This document shows, piece by piece, positions 48,201 through 60,200 of a stretch of DNA of 64,000 bases. The stretch is from the NCBI GenBank assembly GCA_030062745.1, contig CP099841.1:10606970-10670969 (forward strand), in the 5' to 3' direction. Source of the stretch: Capitulum mitella. Lineage: Eukaryota; Arthropoda; Thecostraca; Pollicipedomorpha; Pollicipedidae. Position numbers and translations under genes: made by a program. Position 1 is the first letter of the stretch. Every line of letters starts with the position of its first letter. The notes beneath the pieces were generated by a model. The model ran no database searches and had not been told where the DNA came from. It saw only the letters and a list, made by a program, of their open reading frames with translations.

Positions 48201-51200
48201 ATGATGATGCTGTGATTTTGGTTTGGAATTCCCTTTCCCACTGTAAGTCAGCTTTGAAGGCTGGCTCTAAACCGACAGCCTGTAGCAGATCTTGTCTGTA
48301 GTGACCAACTGTAATCCAAGTCGACGACAACCGTCTAGTAATGTTAACCGTTGCCGGATGGAAGAGGTTGGTTGTCACGCTCCATGAGGTTTTCATAGAC
48401 TGCCGGTAAAGATCTTACGGCAGGAAGCGGAAATCTGCGGTATCGGACTTACGTCTCGTACACATCTTTTGCAGCAGCTTTTGTCTAAGTCGTGTTAGGA
48501 TTCTGAATTTTGTTCGTCTGATGAGCTTCTGACTGACGTCTGATGACGTCTGATGTTCATTCTGATGAGCTTGAAAGTCCCTTTCTAGATCAAACTTACG
48601 TTTTGTGTTTCTCATCAGCAGCGTGAAGAGATGTGGGGTCATGAGTGTGTGAGGTGTGGCTCGCGTACTTACGATTATATTTCGCATTTCGACAGCCGAC
48701 AAACCTTTGAAGAGCCAGGAGTTCAGATGTTATCAGATTATTTCGAATTGGCTCTGAATAGTTCCAAAAGCACAATCTGTTTCTCAGTAAAAGTGAAGGA
48801 AATGATGTAACGCTCCAAAACATGATTTCCCTACCGGGGTGCGAAAAAGCTGCGACGATAACAAGCGGACCAAGAGGAAGCACTGCGTTTGCTTGTAACT
48901 TCAGAGACCACAGTCTGACCTGAAATGCCCAAACGAAATATGCATGTAATACGAATCAAACAGGTTACACAGTCGTCTTTGGAGCAATTTCTCTGCTCCA
49001 TCTTGAATAGGGAGAAATGGGCCATGGTGGCTACGATCCCTCTCGACCGTCGTTTAGGTGTGGATCCTCACGCCCGGCCAGAGTTAAAATAACGGGAGGA
49101 CAGGGACTCGAAAGAGATGTTAGCACTCTGCACTACTATGCCGTGGGCGAAACGTTTTACAGCTTGACATAAATAGATATGTTTCGCACAAGGAAATACA
49201 TATTAGTGTTCTTTTGCATTCGTTTGGGAGCCCTCCCTTTCTCGAGAACGCATGCACGTCTTTGGGGCCGACCACCTAATCGCACGGGCCCGCAGAGATC
49301 TGCAGTGATTGTTCGGAGGACTGCATTGGACAGGACGGAAGCGCCCAGAGGCCAAGTCATGTTGCCTGTCGGCAGGTATGACGCAACGCGGACAAATCGG
49401 CAGAGAGGCTGAAGATGGGTGCACCGGATCGGGATTTTTGTGACCCGGCTGGATACCGGATATGCTGGGTCGAGTGCCGAATATCCGGCTGGATATCCGA
49501 CCGCATACGGGATATTTATGCTATAGATTATATGCTATGCTATATATTATGCTTACCTGTTTTATGTACTACTTTTAGTGGAAAATGTTACGAAAGACTA
49601 AATTGAAAAAGGAAAGGTCTGAAAACTGAAAAATACCTAATATGATGTTTACAGTGTGAATGATTCACCCCAGTTCCTACACACACGGTGAAGTTTCCAT
49701 AGGTTTCCTTGTAAAAATAAATGAAGAAAAAACACAACAATCATAGCAGAGCTCACCACCTCTCACTGCATTCAAAGGTGTGGGTTTAACCAGGGTTCAG
49801 AATTGGGGGGGGGGGGACAAGATGGCTGCAATCCCCCAAGAATAGGTGAGGGGGGTAAAATCATTTTTCGGCCGTCGCATAATGACGTACAGTTGAAATG
49901 CCTGTGTTGGATTTCAGAGTTCAAGAAATTGTGTTACCGGTGGGAAGTATCCATTTGATACTTTAAGAATTAGGGGGACAAATCACCACTTCTGGAAAAC
50001 TACGTGCAACATGCCCCCTCCCCTCAGCCCCCGCAGAGATTGCACCCATGGCAGATGCGCCAGAGCACGCAAATGCCATTATAGTGCCGTGATGGAACTG
50101 GAATACCGGGCTCGATAAGTATTCTATAGGAATACTAAGGTATGTCTCTTGAAGTATATTGCCCGCAATGCGTTTGTATCAGAGGATTTGAGAAAGATAA
50201 ATGTCTGAAAAATGGAAAGATAATGTACCACGAAATGGGCTGCGGAACACATGTTGGCTATTGTTCCAGAGCTTTGAGCTTGAGTCTCACTCTTGCAAAA
50301 TATGTCTCAGTCCTCCCAAATAAGAAGGAAAAGTGATGCTTCAGACAGGCCTTGGAACTGTCAGTTACATCGACAGTCTAATATAACAAGGCACATTTCT
50401 CCTGAAACGCTTTGGTAAGAAGACATTAGAACGTCTTTATCGCATTCCGAGAGGCTAAATATCCGGCAATAGCTGGCCAGATCACAGAAATATCCGGCAG
50501 GATACCGGATACCGAATAATTTCTAGTATCCGGCCGGATAATCGGCCGGACCGGATATTCGGTGCATTCCTTGGCTGAAGGTTAGGTTAGGTTAGGTTGT
50601 GGGTGGAACATAAAGCCCTGCCGTGACCTCTGCGTGCTCTTGTTATTCCCCACGACACGAACACTTTTCTCCGGGTATCAAACTTTACGCATTTTGAACG
50701 GTGACTTTCTGACGGGTAACCACGATTAATTCATTAGCCGACTAAATTAAACGTCGTTCAGCATGCTGTGCATGGTGATGTGCGGATGGCTCGTTATGAG
50801 ATAGCGCTTATATCTCAGATGGTTTAGCGGTTAATCTGCCTCCCAAATAAGGTTAGGTTAGGTTGTGGGTGGAACATAAAGCCCTGCCGTGACCTCTGCG
50901 TGCTCTTGTTATTCCCCACGACACGAACACTTTTCTCCGGGTATCAAACTTTACGCATTTTGAACGGTGACTTTCTGACGGGTAACCACGATTAATTCAT
51001 TAGCCGACTAAATTAAACGTCGTTCAGCATGCTGTGTATGGTGATGTGCGGATGGCTCGTTATGAGATAGCGCTTATATCTCAGATGGTTTAGCGGTTAA
51101 TCTGTTCGTACATTTTTACTGAAGCTAACATGACCAATCTGGAAAGCAGTACTTCCTCCACAACCATCGGCAAAACGAACGATTTAATTGTCAATGAAGA

Positions 51201-54200
51201 ACGATGCGGCGAGTGATAGCGCAGAATGGGATGTCGTCTGTGGGCCATTGGGTAAAGCAGGGAGCTCCCCTCCCCCGCACCCATAATCGTGACACCACCA
51301 CTCTACCATATTCCACTATTCTCTCAATGCTATTCGATTCCCGACCTGCGAATGCACGTCGTCAGAAGCATCGAGACAACTTTACTTACCAAGCTGAGAG
51401 CAGGACTAGAGCTCTGCATTATCCACGTTATGACAGTGAATTGAAAAAACTAAGAGTTTAGGGGCATACACCTCCCAGTGCCTATTTTCCAAGTACACTG
51501 ATGTGTAAGGTAATATCATTTCTGCGTTATGTTGCCCACAAAACATCATGGAACCTGCGTTAGTTAACTTCTCTAAAAAGTATTTACAGGCACTTAAAAG
51601 CTTTAGACTTAAATAGATATTTAGATGCCTTAAACATACGACTTTCTATTTGGTCTTTAGTCAAAGCCTCTAGATATTTTATTTGGTATTTGATAACTTA
51701 TGGAGGATTATTTGCCCAACCGTGCTTATTCGCTGCGACGTGCGTTTATCGCGACAAATCTCTGGGGGCAGTTGTCAGTTGCGAAACTCGACAAACGAGT
51801 TGCATTTGCCGTGTGAAAAGTTGACAAAGATCTACCGAAGCAAGTCACTGCATGCACAGGCAAATTTTCAGGTCGCTGTTTTATGCCGTTCCCGAGATTG
51901 GCGCGAACATCGCCGACCAGAGACGATTCCCTTTGCGAGTTTTATTTGTACAGATAGATACCAGCTTCTGAAGTCAGATTGGAAAGTTATTTCCACTGTG
52001 CGATATATGGCGTACGCACCGAGTCAGCCGCACAACGCCGAGTGATCAAGACACGGGAGTTTTGTTCGTTTGTCTGTCTGTTTGCCTGTGAATTGGGACA
52101 CATGGCGTCTTGAGCTCAGGTGTGCAGAGTGTTGTGTTAAGTATGGTATCACGTCAGGCGTCGTACAGTCGTATCAGGCACGAGAAGCTCGAGCCGCTCT
52201 CCCCCGCCGACCCTTGCCGATCCCGGGTCACGTGACCCTTGCCTCCGGCCGTCCTCCAGGTCTGGCCGGCTCCATGGCCCAGGCAGCATGGCGGTATGTC
52301 CACACTGGAAGCTCCCAGAGTTCAAAAGTGTGCGTCATACATTAATTTGTTATCTTGGATCTTCCATTATTTCAGCATGATATTGTTCCGTTTCGTATGA
52401 ATTTCTCCGGCTTTGAGACGTTGTTGTAATAGCATGATTGATTTTGAGGCTGGCTTACGTTAGATGAGCCTTTCGGTCAAAGACAATCTAAATGTTTTGG
52501 CGGTTTTGGCAAACAGATAGTGGTCCTGTTCCCTCGGTTGTTGCCTCGAACTGTGAGATTTGGGCGAGAATCCGAGTCGACTTGAAATTAAGTCGACTGA
52601 CAAGCTTTCTGGGCTTAGACTCATGTGAATCGACTGAGAATTTCCCAGGACTGGATCCCGAGTTGGACTTTGACGGACTGACAGAATTGTAAAATGTTGG
52701 ACTGAGACTCGAAATCAGGGAAGTTTGAATCAGACCCTGACTCACACTCTGCTAAGACAGAAAAAGAACTCGCCGAAAAATGTATTCGTCTGAAATACAT
52801 TTAGATTCCGACACATCGAACGAGAGAAAAAAGACAAGGAGGCAGACGACATGGCCGCAACCACATTGACATCCGGCCACGTATCAACCCTAGTTTCATG
52901 CTCAAGGAACAAAGCTGAGGTTTCTGGCTGAGTACAGCAAAAATGCAGGCGGAGTTGTATGGACCTCTTGATATCTGAGCTCATGCCAACCTTGGCAGTC
53001 ACTTTCGGCTTGTGTGCACGTAAGAGACAGTTTTCATTTGAAGTAGCTGTCATGTCCAAGGAAGAAAAATACCCTACCTTGGCTTCTATTTTGGTGCACA
53101 GAGAAGTACAGGCATCATGCAGCAGAATGTTTCGTTCTGGAACAACAGTGAAATTGTATGAATCATGGATAAAGTATAAGAAACGAATTATGTCAGCCAT
53201 AAGTCATCTTTGTGTATGTTCGTCATCTTCCAACCATTTGTGTTTTGATGTTTATTCGTGGTCACAAAACCCTGTCACAAGATGAGTCACAAGACCCTAT
53301 CTCAGAATTTCAATTCCTTTCGTGAGGGATAACTGGTTCGCTGGGATGGGAACTGGGAGAACGTCGCTCTTTTTTCGTTGCCCTTTTTAAGCGCGACTCG
53401 AACTCGGGCATTTTCGTCCCAGACTCGGATTCGGAATACCCTTTTTAGGCAAGACCCGAGCTCTGGTTCAGAATCAACAGATCTGGGAGACAGACGCTTA
53501 ATCGAACTCAGACTCGGACTCACTGTTTTCTCAAGTCCTGGTCTGGAATGTACGTAGTAGGTGAGAACAGCAGGAGCACATGAGGAAATGTACATGCCAC
53601 TCGCTGTACCTAGGTTTTTCTGTGTCCGCTCTGAATGATGAGATGCGAGTCTCTGGTATCCACAGAATCCCTTGATCACTGGAAAAGTTTGGCTGCATTT
53701 TAGGACGCGAACGCATATGATTTTCGGGTGGCCTGTCTTTGAGCGGTTATCTGTCAGCCGCGTAGTTCGAGCCAGCCTTCCGTGAGCCCAGGTCAGCGCT
53801 GGCTGGCGGCCAGACCCTGTGCACGGCGAAGCCACGCGCTCCGACGGCGTCCTGACGTGATCAGGCCGGCCAATAAAGACGACTACGTGCGGCGAGGCGA
53901 CGGCCGCACCAGATAAGCGGGACGCAGCATGTGAACCGCGTCCCAGGAAATTCCAATGCGCGACAGGGCAAAAAAAGGTGCGATAGGACGTCGAACGTGT
54001 CCGCCTGCGACTGCGGCGAGGCCGGCGGGCGGACGGCATCTCGCTCCGAGGCCGATCTAATCCGGGGGACAGCGTCTCGCCGTCTGCGGAGCGATTTAGC
54101 CGCGATCGGACGGGTCGTGGTTTCGAGGCCGGTCGTGTCGTCGCCGGCGTCTCGACGGTCGGTCTGCGCCGCCGGAGCGGTCCTCTGGGCGTCGGCCGAG

Positions 54201-57200
54201 TCCCGAGCGGAGGGCGGCGTCCCGGCCCGTTCCTGGCACCGGCGGACGGCGGTCGAGGCCGACTTTTTCCGGCCGTGCCGTCCGCATGTGATCGTCGCCC
54301 GGCGCGGCCGCAGTCCATCTCCCGCGGCCGGACGGTGGCCGGGCCATTAATCGCCGCGCGGGCACCGTTTTTGCCGCCGCCGCGCGCCGGCGGCCGTAAA
54401 CACGGCCGGATAGAATCGCCGCCGACCGCGCCGGCCGGCGGGCGGCCGCGTTGACCGCGCGCCGCTGCCGGGCCGGCGGCGTCGGCGCCCGCGGCGCGGG
54501 GCGCTCGGCCTGGTCAGACGGCGGCCGCTGACCGCCTGACCCGGCGGCGAGCGCCGGCGTGGCCCACGCCCAGCGGGGCGGAGGCTGCCCGTCGTCAGGC
54601 CGCACTCCTCCTTGCGAGGAACTTCGAATGATGTCGGAGAGCTTCGGTGCGACTGGCGCGGACGGCGTGGACGGTGCGAGGCGCCGTCCACGCCGTCCGT
54701 TTGATATGTCCGCGGCGCCGAGCTCGCGTCGTCCCAGCGTCGAGCCGCGTCCCGCTGTGTTGGTGCTTTGGCGTGCTGTGGGCTCAGTCTCGGCTCCGGG
54801 CTTCTGGCTTCCCGTGAACCTTCGAGCTGTCGTTTTGCACGCTACTGAGCTCCATGTGTACTGGGAAAACAAATGCGAGCAGTTACGGCCCGCCTCTTGC
54901 AGCTGCCGATGCTCTGGCCGGCCTGGCTACTAAAAGCGCGTTAACTGTGCCGTCAGTTGCCTGTGGGGATTTCAAAGTTCAAAAACTGGACTTCGATCCC
55001 AATGAACAAGAGAGGGCTGAACAATGCTCGCACTGGCGAAACTTCGCCGGGCCATGTATTTCTTGCTGGTCTCGAATGAAATAGATAACTCGCCAAGTCA
55101 GTCCGTCTAGTTCTGCCCCATTTTTGCAAGGAGCCGGAGAACAGAGTAGTGCGTGGCCAGCACTGGGTTCGAGTCTTAAAAGGGGCATCCGTCTTTGCCC
55201 CGAGACCGAAAGGGTCAGTCACCGTGCGGCGGGGACAGCTGGCCCTCCTAGCTCGAGGAAACGTAACGTTATACCAATGGCGATGCGTGGAGAGAAAGGA
55301 TTCGAGAACGTCGTTTGCCCTCGCTGTTCTGAATGCGTGCCGTCGACACTGCTTACTTGCCAGCGTTCGAAGCCTGCGTGATAATGCGGATGCCCGACTT
55401 TTGATCACAGTGAACCTTGAAGACGACAGACTGGCCATTGCTAAAAGTATAGGCCGTGATCTGTCCCATCGCGGCAATCGGCGCGCAATATATGCTTGTT
55501 TCATCAGTTTATTGCTGCTCCAGAGGCAATTCACATGCGCGTTTTTCTTTCCGAATGTCTTCTTGGGTTTGCATCACGTCGTTAAATTGGTAAAACGATG
55601 GTCTGAAGATGTTGACATGTAAATTTTGCAAATTGCTATTCATTTAGGATGGCCAGATTTAAACGAGTGTGCTCGTCAGTCAACTCCCAAGGCAATGCAT
55701 GGGCGGCATATGACGTGGCAGTCGGCGCGCTCTTAAGCCCCAATCATCGCCATTATCCCACGGCATGTGTGAAGACAGAAACATTTTGCGGGAACATCCA
55801 GCATTTGCTTACTGCACGTGTTGCGCATTGTGTTAATGATGGGGATCCTTAAAGAAGAAGATGTGGAATATATGCCTCCATGTTCCGGAAGTTTCCCCTA
55901 GTTTCTCACGTTCGCGAGTACGTAGCTTCAAGTTCCAGACGTCTCTGCAACGGCGGAAAGTGCTGGTCATTCCGTGGCCTCACTGGTGTGTTTGTGGGTC
56001 GCCTACCCCGGACTCTCCCGGCTAAATCACTCCGCAGATGACAAACACATTTCTCCCATATCCGCCGTATAATGGAGCGTGCGCCGTTATGCCCAAACAG
56101 GACCGACCGCCCACGGCCGCCGCGATGGTATCACTCGGCGCAGAGGAAATATCCTTCAAAGCCTGTCGCCGATTTCCCATATCTTGTTTGTGTCGTTGAT
56201 AACGAGTAACGGTGGCCGGTCCGAACTCGCTTGACGTCATCGCAGCCAAATTCTCGGTGCCATCAGGAGCCGGTTACGGTGCTACCAGCAGCCGGGTACG
56301 GTGCTACTAGCGGCTGAGTTCGGTACCACCAGCGGCCGGTTACGGTACCACCAGCGGCGCCGAGTCGAAGGCGCATGCGCTGGGGCGGCGGGCTGAGGCG
56401 TCGGCGCTGTGCGTTGATGGGTGAGGCTGTCGGGCGGCTGCCCGTCTCCTTCAGGGCCGCTCTGACAGCTGCCATCATCCGGCGCGGAAGATGGAGGGAC
56501 CCTCCACGGGCCGATCGAGATCCGCTCGGGTCGCGTCGGTCGCCGCGCCTGGTGTGCGGAATCATGATCAGCGCGCGCCTTCGCTTGCATCTGCGCGTCG
56601 GCAGGGTACCGTACCTCTGGGCGGCGCCCACCGCACTTGTGTGCTGCATCGAATCTTGTAAAGCGGGGCTCTAGAATTGCGAGAACTATGCTTCGAGCCC
56701 CCCCCCCCCTTCCCGTTCATTGGGAGTCCAAGGTACCCGGGGATTGTAAGATGACGACTTCGTGGTTCATGTCACGATCTTGGGGCTGAGAGATGGTAAA
56801 ATGATCGGTTGACTGCGTGATTCATTAGTCAGCACCGACGGGCAATGTTTTAACGGGCACGGCGAAATCCGCGTGGTTGGCAAGCCTGATCGGTTACACT
56901 TTGCGAGTCTGATGCTCTTTCCGCTTCATGCCCTTCCCCTGCGCCTCATCCCTTATATTGGTGCGTCTGGTCTCGCTGTTACACATGCTTTCTGTCGTAT
57001 GAATTTTACTGGTATCAGACATGCAGCGACACCCAAAACCTGTCAGCTGCTGGTCTTGTAGTACTTTAATGTCTTTTCTTAGTTTTTTTCTTGTTGCCAG
57101 ATGTCTGCACTGCTGTTGTCGTTCTTCATGCTTTCCGGATGTCTTGCGCATGTTGTGCTGGTGGTTTCCTCTCGAACGTCATTCGAGCATGAGTTTTCTT

Positions 57201-60200
57201 CTTGGACGCAGCGCGAGATCCTGATTTACTAACTTTTTTGGCATTGGAAAATTGACATTTTCACGTCTCCTGGTAGTGTTATTTCACGAGTAAAACTGCT
57301 TATTCCAGCATGTTCACCAGCAAAATCACTTCGAGATGACTCGTTTCTGACATAACTCGTTATCTCGTTGTCAGATGATTGTCTGGACCATGTCTAAAAG
57401 CCGAACCAGTTATAAAAGCCATTTTATCGACCTGGCCTTTATATTATTGCCTATAAAATGGAAACTGCTCGTAAGATATTGGCTCGTATTCCTGAGTAAA
57501 ACATTTATGATAGGTAAGGACGTCGGCCTGTTTCTGTGAAGGAGATGCCGATAAGACATAACAGCCGAAATTGCTTTCGCAAATTGACCATTCCCCACGA
57601 AAAGCCTGGCATGCTCTAAAAAAGTGTACAGTCTGGATGCCTCATTCGTATATTTATCTACCAATATATCCCCCTTGTTAAGAAACAGAGCCGCGATCGC
57701 GCACCCCAGAATTGTTGTAGCGTGGATCCAGGCCAGTCCGCAGGGGCCGAAGCCCCGTGCGGGGTTCGGTCTGGTGCTCAAACGCCGCAGTCGGGCGTCA
57801 GGATCCCGTCAGCGCTCCCGACAGTGCTGTGTTTGTGCGTCCGCCGGCCGCTGCTGGTCGGCGGACGGCCCGGGCTGCGGCGGCCCGGTCACGAGGCTTC
57901 TCACGGAGCACGGCGCCGTCGGCGACGGTCCGCCGGGGAGGCGCGTCCCGAAACGCCGGGGACCTCACGGAGCGGTGTCTGGACGGCTTGCAAGGGAGAC
58001 CCCCCCCCCCGACGCCCAGGGCCTCACCAGAGCGGTGGCATACTCTGTGGTCGCGGTGATTGGCCATGGTCGGAAATCCTGCGGCCACTTCGCTTACATC
58101 GGACGTGAAAGATGTTTGAAATTCCCACTGTTGCGGACTCCCGATCGGTCACTCGTGACAGACCACGCGCTGGCTTCATCCGTAGCCGATAGACGCCAGG
58201 CTCTCTGAAGACCGTCGGCGCCTGCTCGTAGTGGCTGCCAGTGGCACGGCACGACAGCGTCAGAACTGCGGGGAAGAAAAAAAAACGCCGTGGTAAAGCA
58301 CTTCTTGTGCTGGAGTCTGCAGCCCAACGATTAAGTACAATCTCGATGGCCAAGTGGAAGGGTGCTTGTCAGCGATCGTTGGGACAAGCACGCTGCAGCG
58401 AGCGTGCTTGGCTGATTGGAATCTTGAGTGCTACAGACGCCGTTTCGTCGTGGTCTACATCTAACTGGACTTTTTTGTTTCCAGGGTAGCTTTCCTCTCC
58501 GGTTTAAGGGCTTCCATTTTGTATTCGAGCCGAAGATTTTCTACTGGGCTTTTGCAGCTGTGAAGCCGTTCCTCAGCAAGAAACTAGCAGATCGAGTAAG
58601 AGCATGCTTAGCATTTTACCATAAACCATGGTGGTTAAAATGTTTCTACGTGGTCCATATCTGGGGTGGCTTCCGATAAACGTGTCAGCCTTTTGACCAT
58701 ATCAGAGTATTTTGCACCTCATTTCTGTCGCTTTATGCCTCCTTTCGTCCAGTTCCGTTGGTGTGACAGCTGGCCACATGTTGTTTATTGTATGTCACGC
58801 TCGGTCACGTGCTGTTGTTGAGTCCAGCAGCGGAGTTTGCTCTCGCCCTCTGGACCCACCTGTCGCGCGATCGCTGTGTTCGGATACGGCGGCATCGGAC
58901 AGCCCGCTGCTCCTCACCGGGCGGCTAACTGTCCAGCGGCGCTCCGCACCGTACCGCTGGACGTGTACCGTACCGCCGGGAGTGTACCGTACCGCCGGGA
59001 GCGTACCGTACCACGCGACACCGTCGCCCCTGACCGCGACTCGCCCCGGCCGCCAGCTCTACTTCCATGGCAGCAACCTGAAGTCGCTGCACGCGCACTT
59101 TGCGCGCTCGATCCTGCCGCGCGAGCTGGGCGGCACCGGGCCCAGCTACTGCAGCGCCGCCCTGCTGCGGGAGCTGCTTGACAACGAGAGCTACTTCGTC
59201 GGTGAGCGGGGGCCAGCCGCCGGGAGTGGGTCTCGTGTAACACCGCAGGGCCCGATGACTGTCGTGAACTTCGAGTTTTTTCGAAAAAAAAGACGTTTTA
59301 CTCACCTGTCAGTCAACAGGTGGGTGAAAACGTCTTTGCGGAAGATTTCATCTCGGTAGATTCTTTTCAGAAATAGATTTGGTTCGTTAAAAAATGTTTC
59401 TGGTCGCCTTTGCAGTATAAGTTCCTCGGAGGGTCAACTTGGAGTAAACAGGATTATACCCTGGCATCGCCCATTGGTGACGTAAGACGAACCGCAGTAA
59501 TTTTATCAATGACATTTAATTTGACTCATCCCCAGTGATAAAATCACTATGATCGCTTTGGCTAAGTGATGAAAATTGTTGACCGCAGAGACAGTCAGTG
59601 TTATGGTATACGCCCCTTCTTTTTAACGTGAGGTCTCCATCTTTTGCTGGCTGTGGTCTGAAGAAGGCGGAAAATGCGTCATTAGAATCGGAATAAAGCA
59701 TGACGTACGCTTATTTTCGTATCATTGTTTTATCTAGCAGGGTTGGGAACCACGTCGGTCGATTGGAAGGCAGCATAGGTTTGTGACGTCCGGCGAGGTC
59801 AAAAATATAATGATTGCCGTCGACTTATGTTGCTGTTCCATTTATCTAGATCAGGGGGTTGTTTTGTATCTGTTATGGATGTGGATATCTGTCATATGTC
59901 ATGGACTGCAAAGAAATCGCCAAAGAAACTCCATGCACAGGTGAAGTCGCTCGATCAGAGCGTTTGTTGTTTTCTGGGTACTGTGGTTAGATTGTTTTGT
60001 TTTGTTTTACCGTTTAGAGTTCTTTGTTTTATGGGCATTGTGCCTTCACGTTGGTTTGGCTTGATTTTTTCTGTACCCAATTCGGGCACCTTGATGCGAG
60101 AGCTGCATCTCACTGGAAATGCAAATCTCCTCCCCCTCCCCCCACGATGTCTCGGAAACTAACCGTTTGATTTTTCCGCGAGGTAATTGAAACGAATCCT

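Noticed and set aside
48518..48590. CTGATGAG followed by GAAAG, hammerhead-like
   Set aside because: No helix can form between the two core words and no flanking stem is present; the phrase TCTGATGA is simply repeated locally.
50800..50850. tRNA-like D-arm (ATCTCAGATGGTTTAGCGG)
   Set aside because: No anticodon stem closes and there is no T-arm (GGTTCRANYCC), so it is not a tRNA gene; at most a degenerate SINE head.
53302..54872. Two long minus-strand ORFs (338 and 258 codons) as genes
   Set aside because: Translations are Arg/Pro/Ala-rich low complexity; the CpG-rich composition removes stop codons by chance in several frames. No domain seen.
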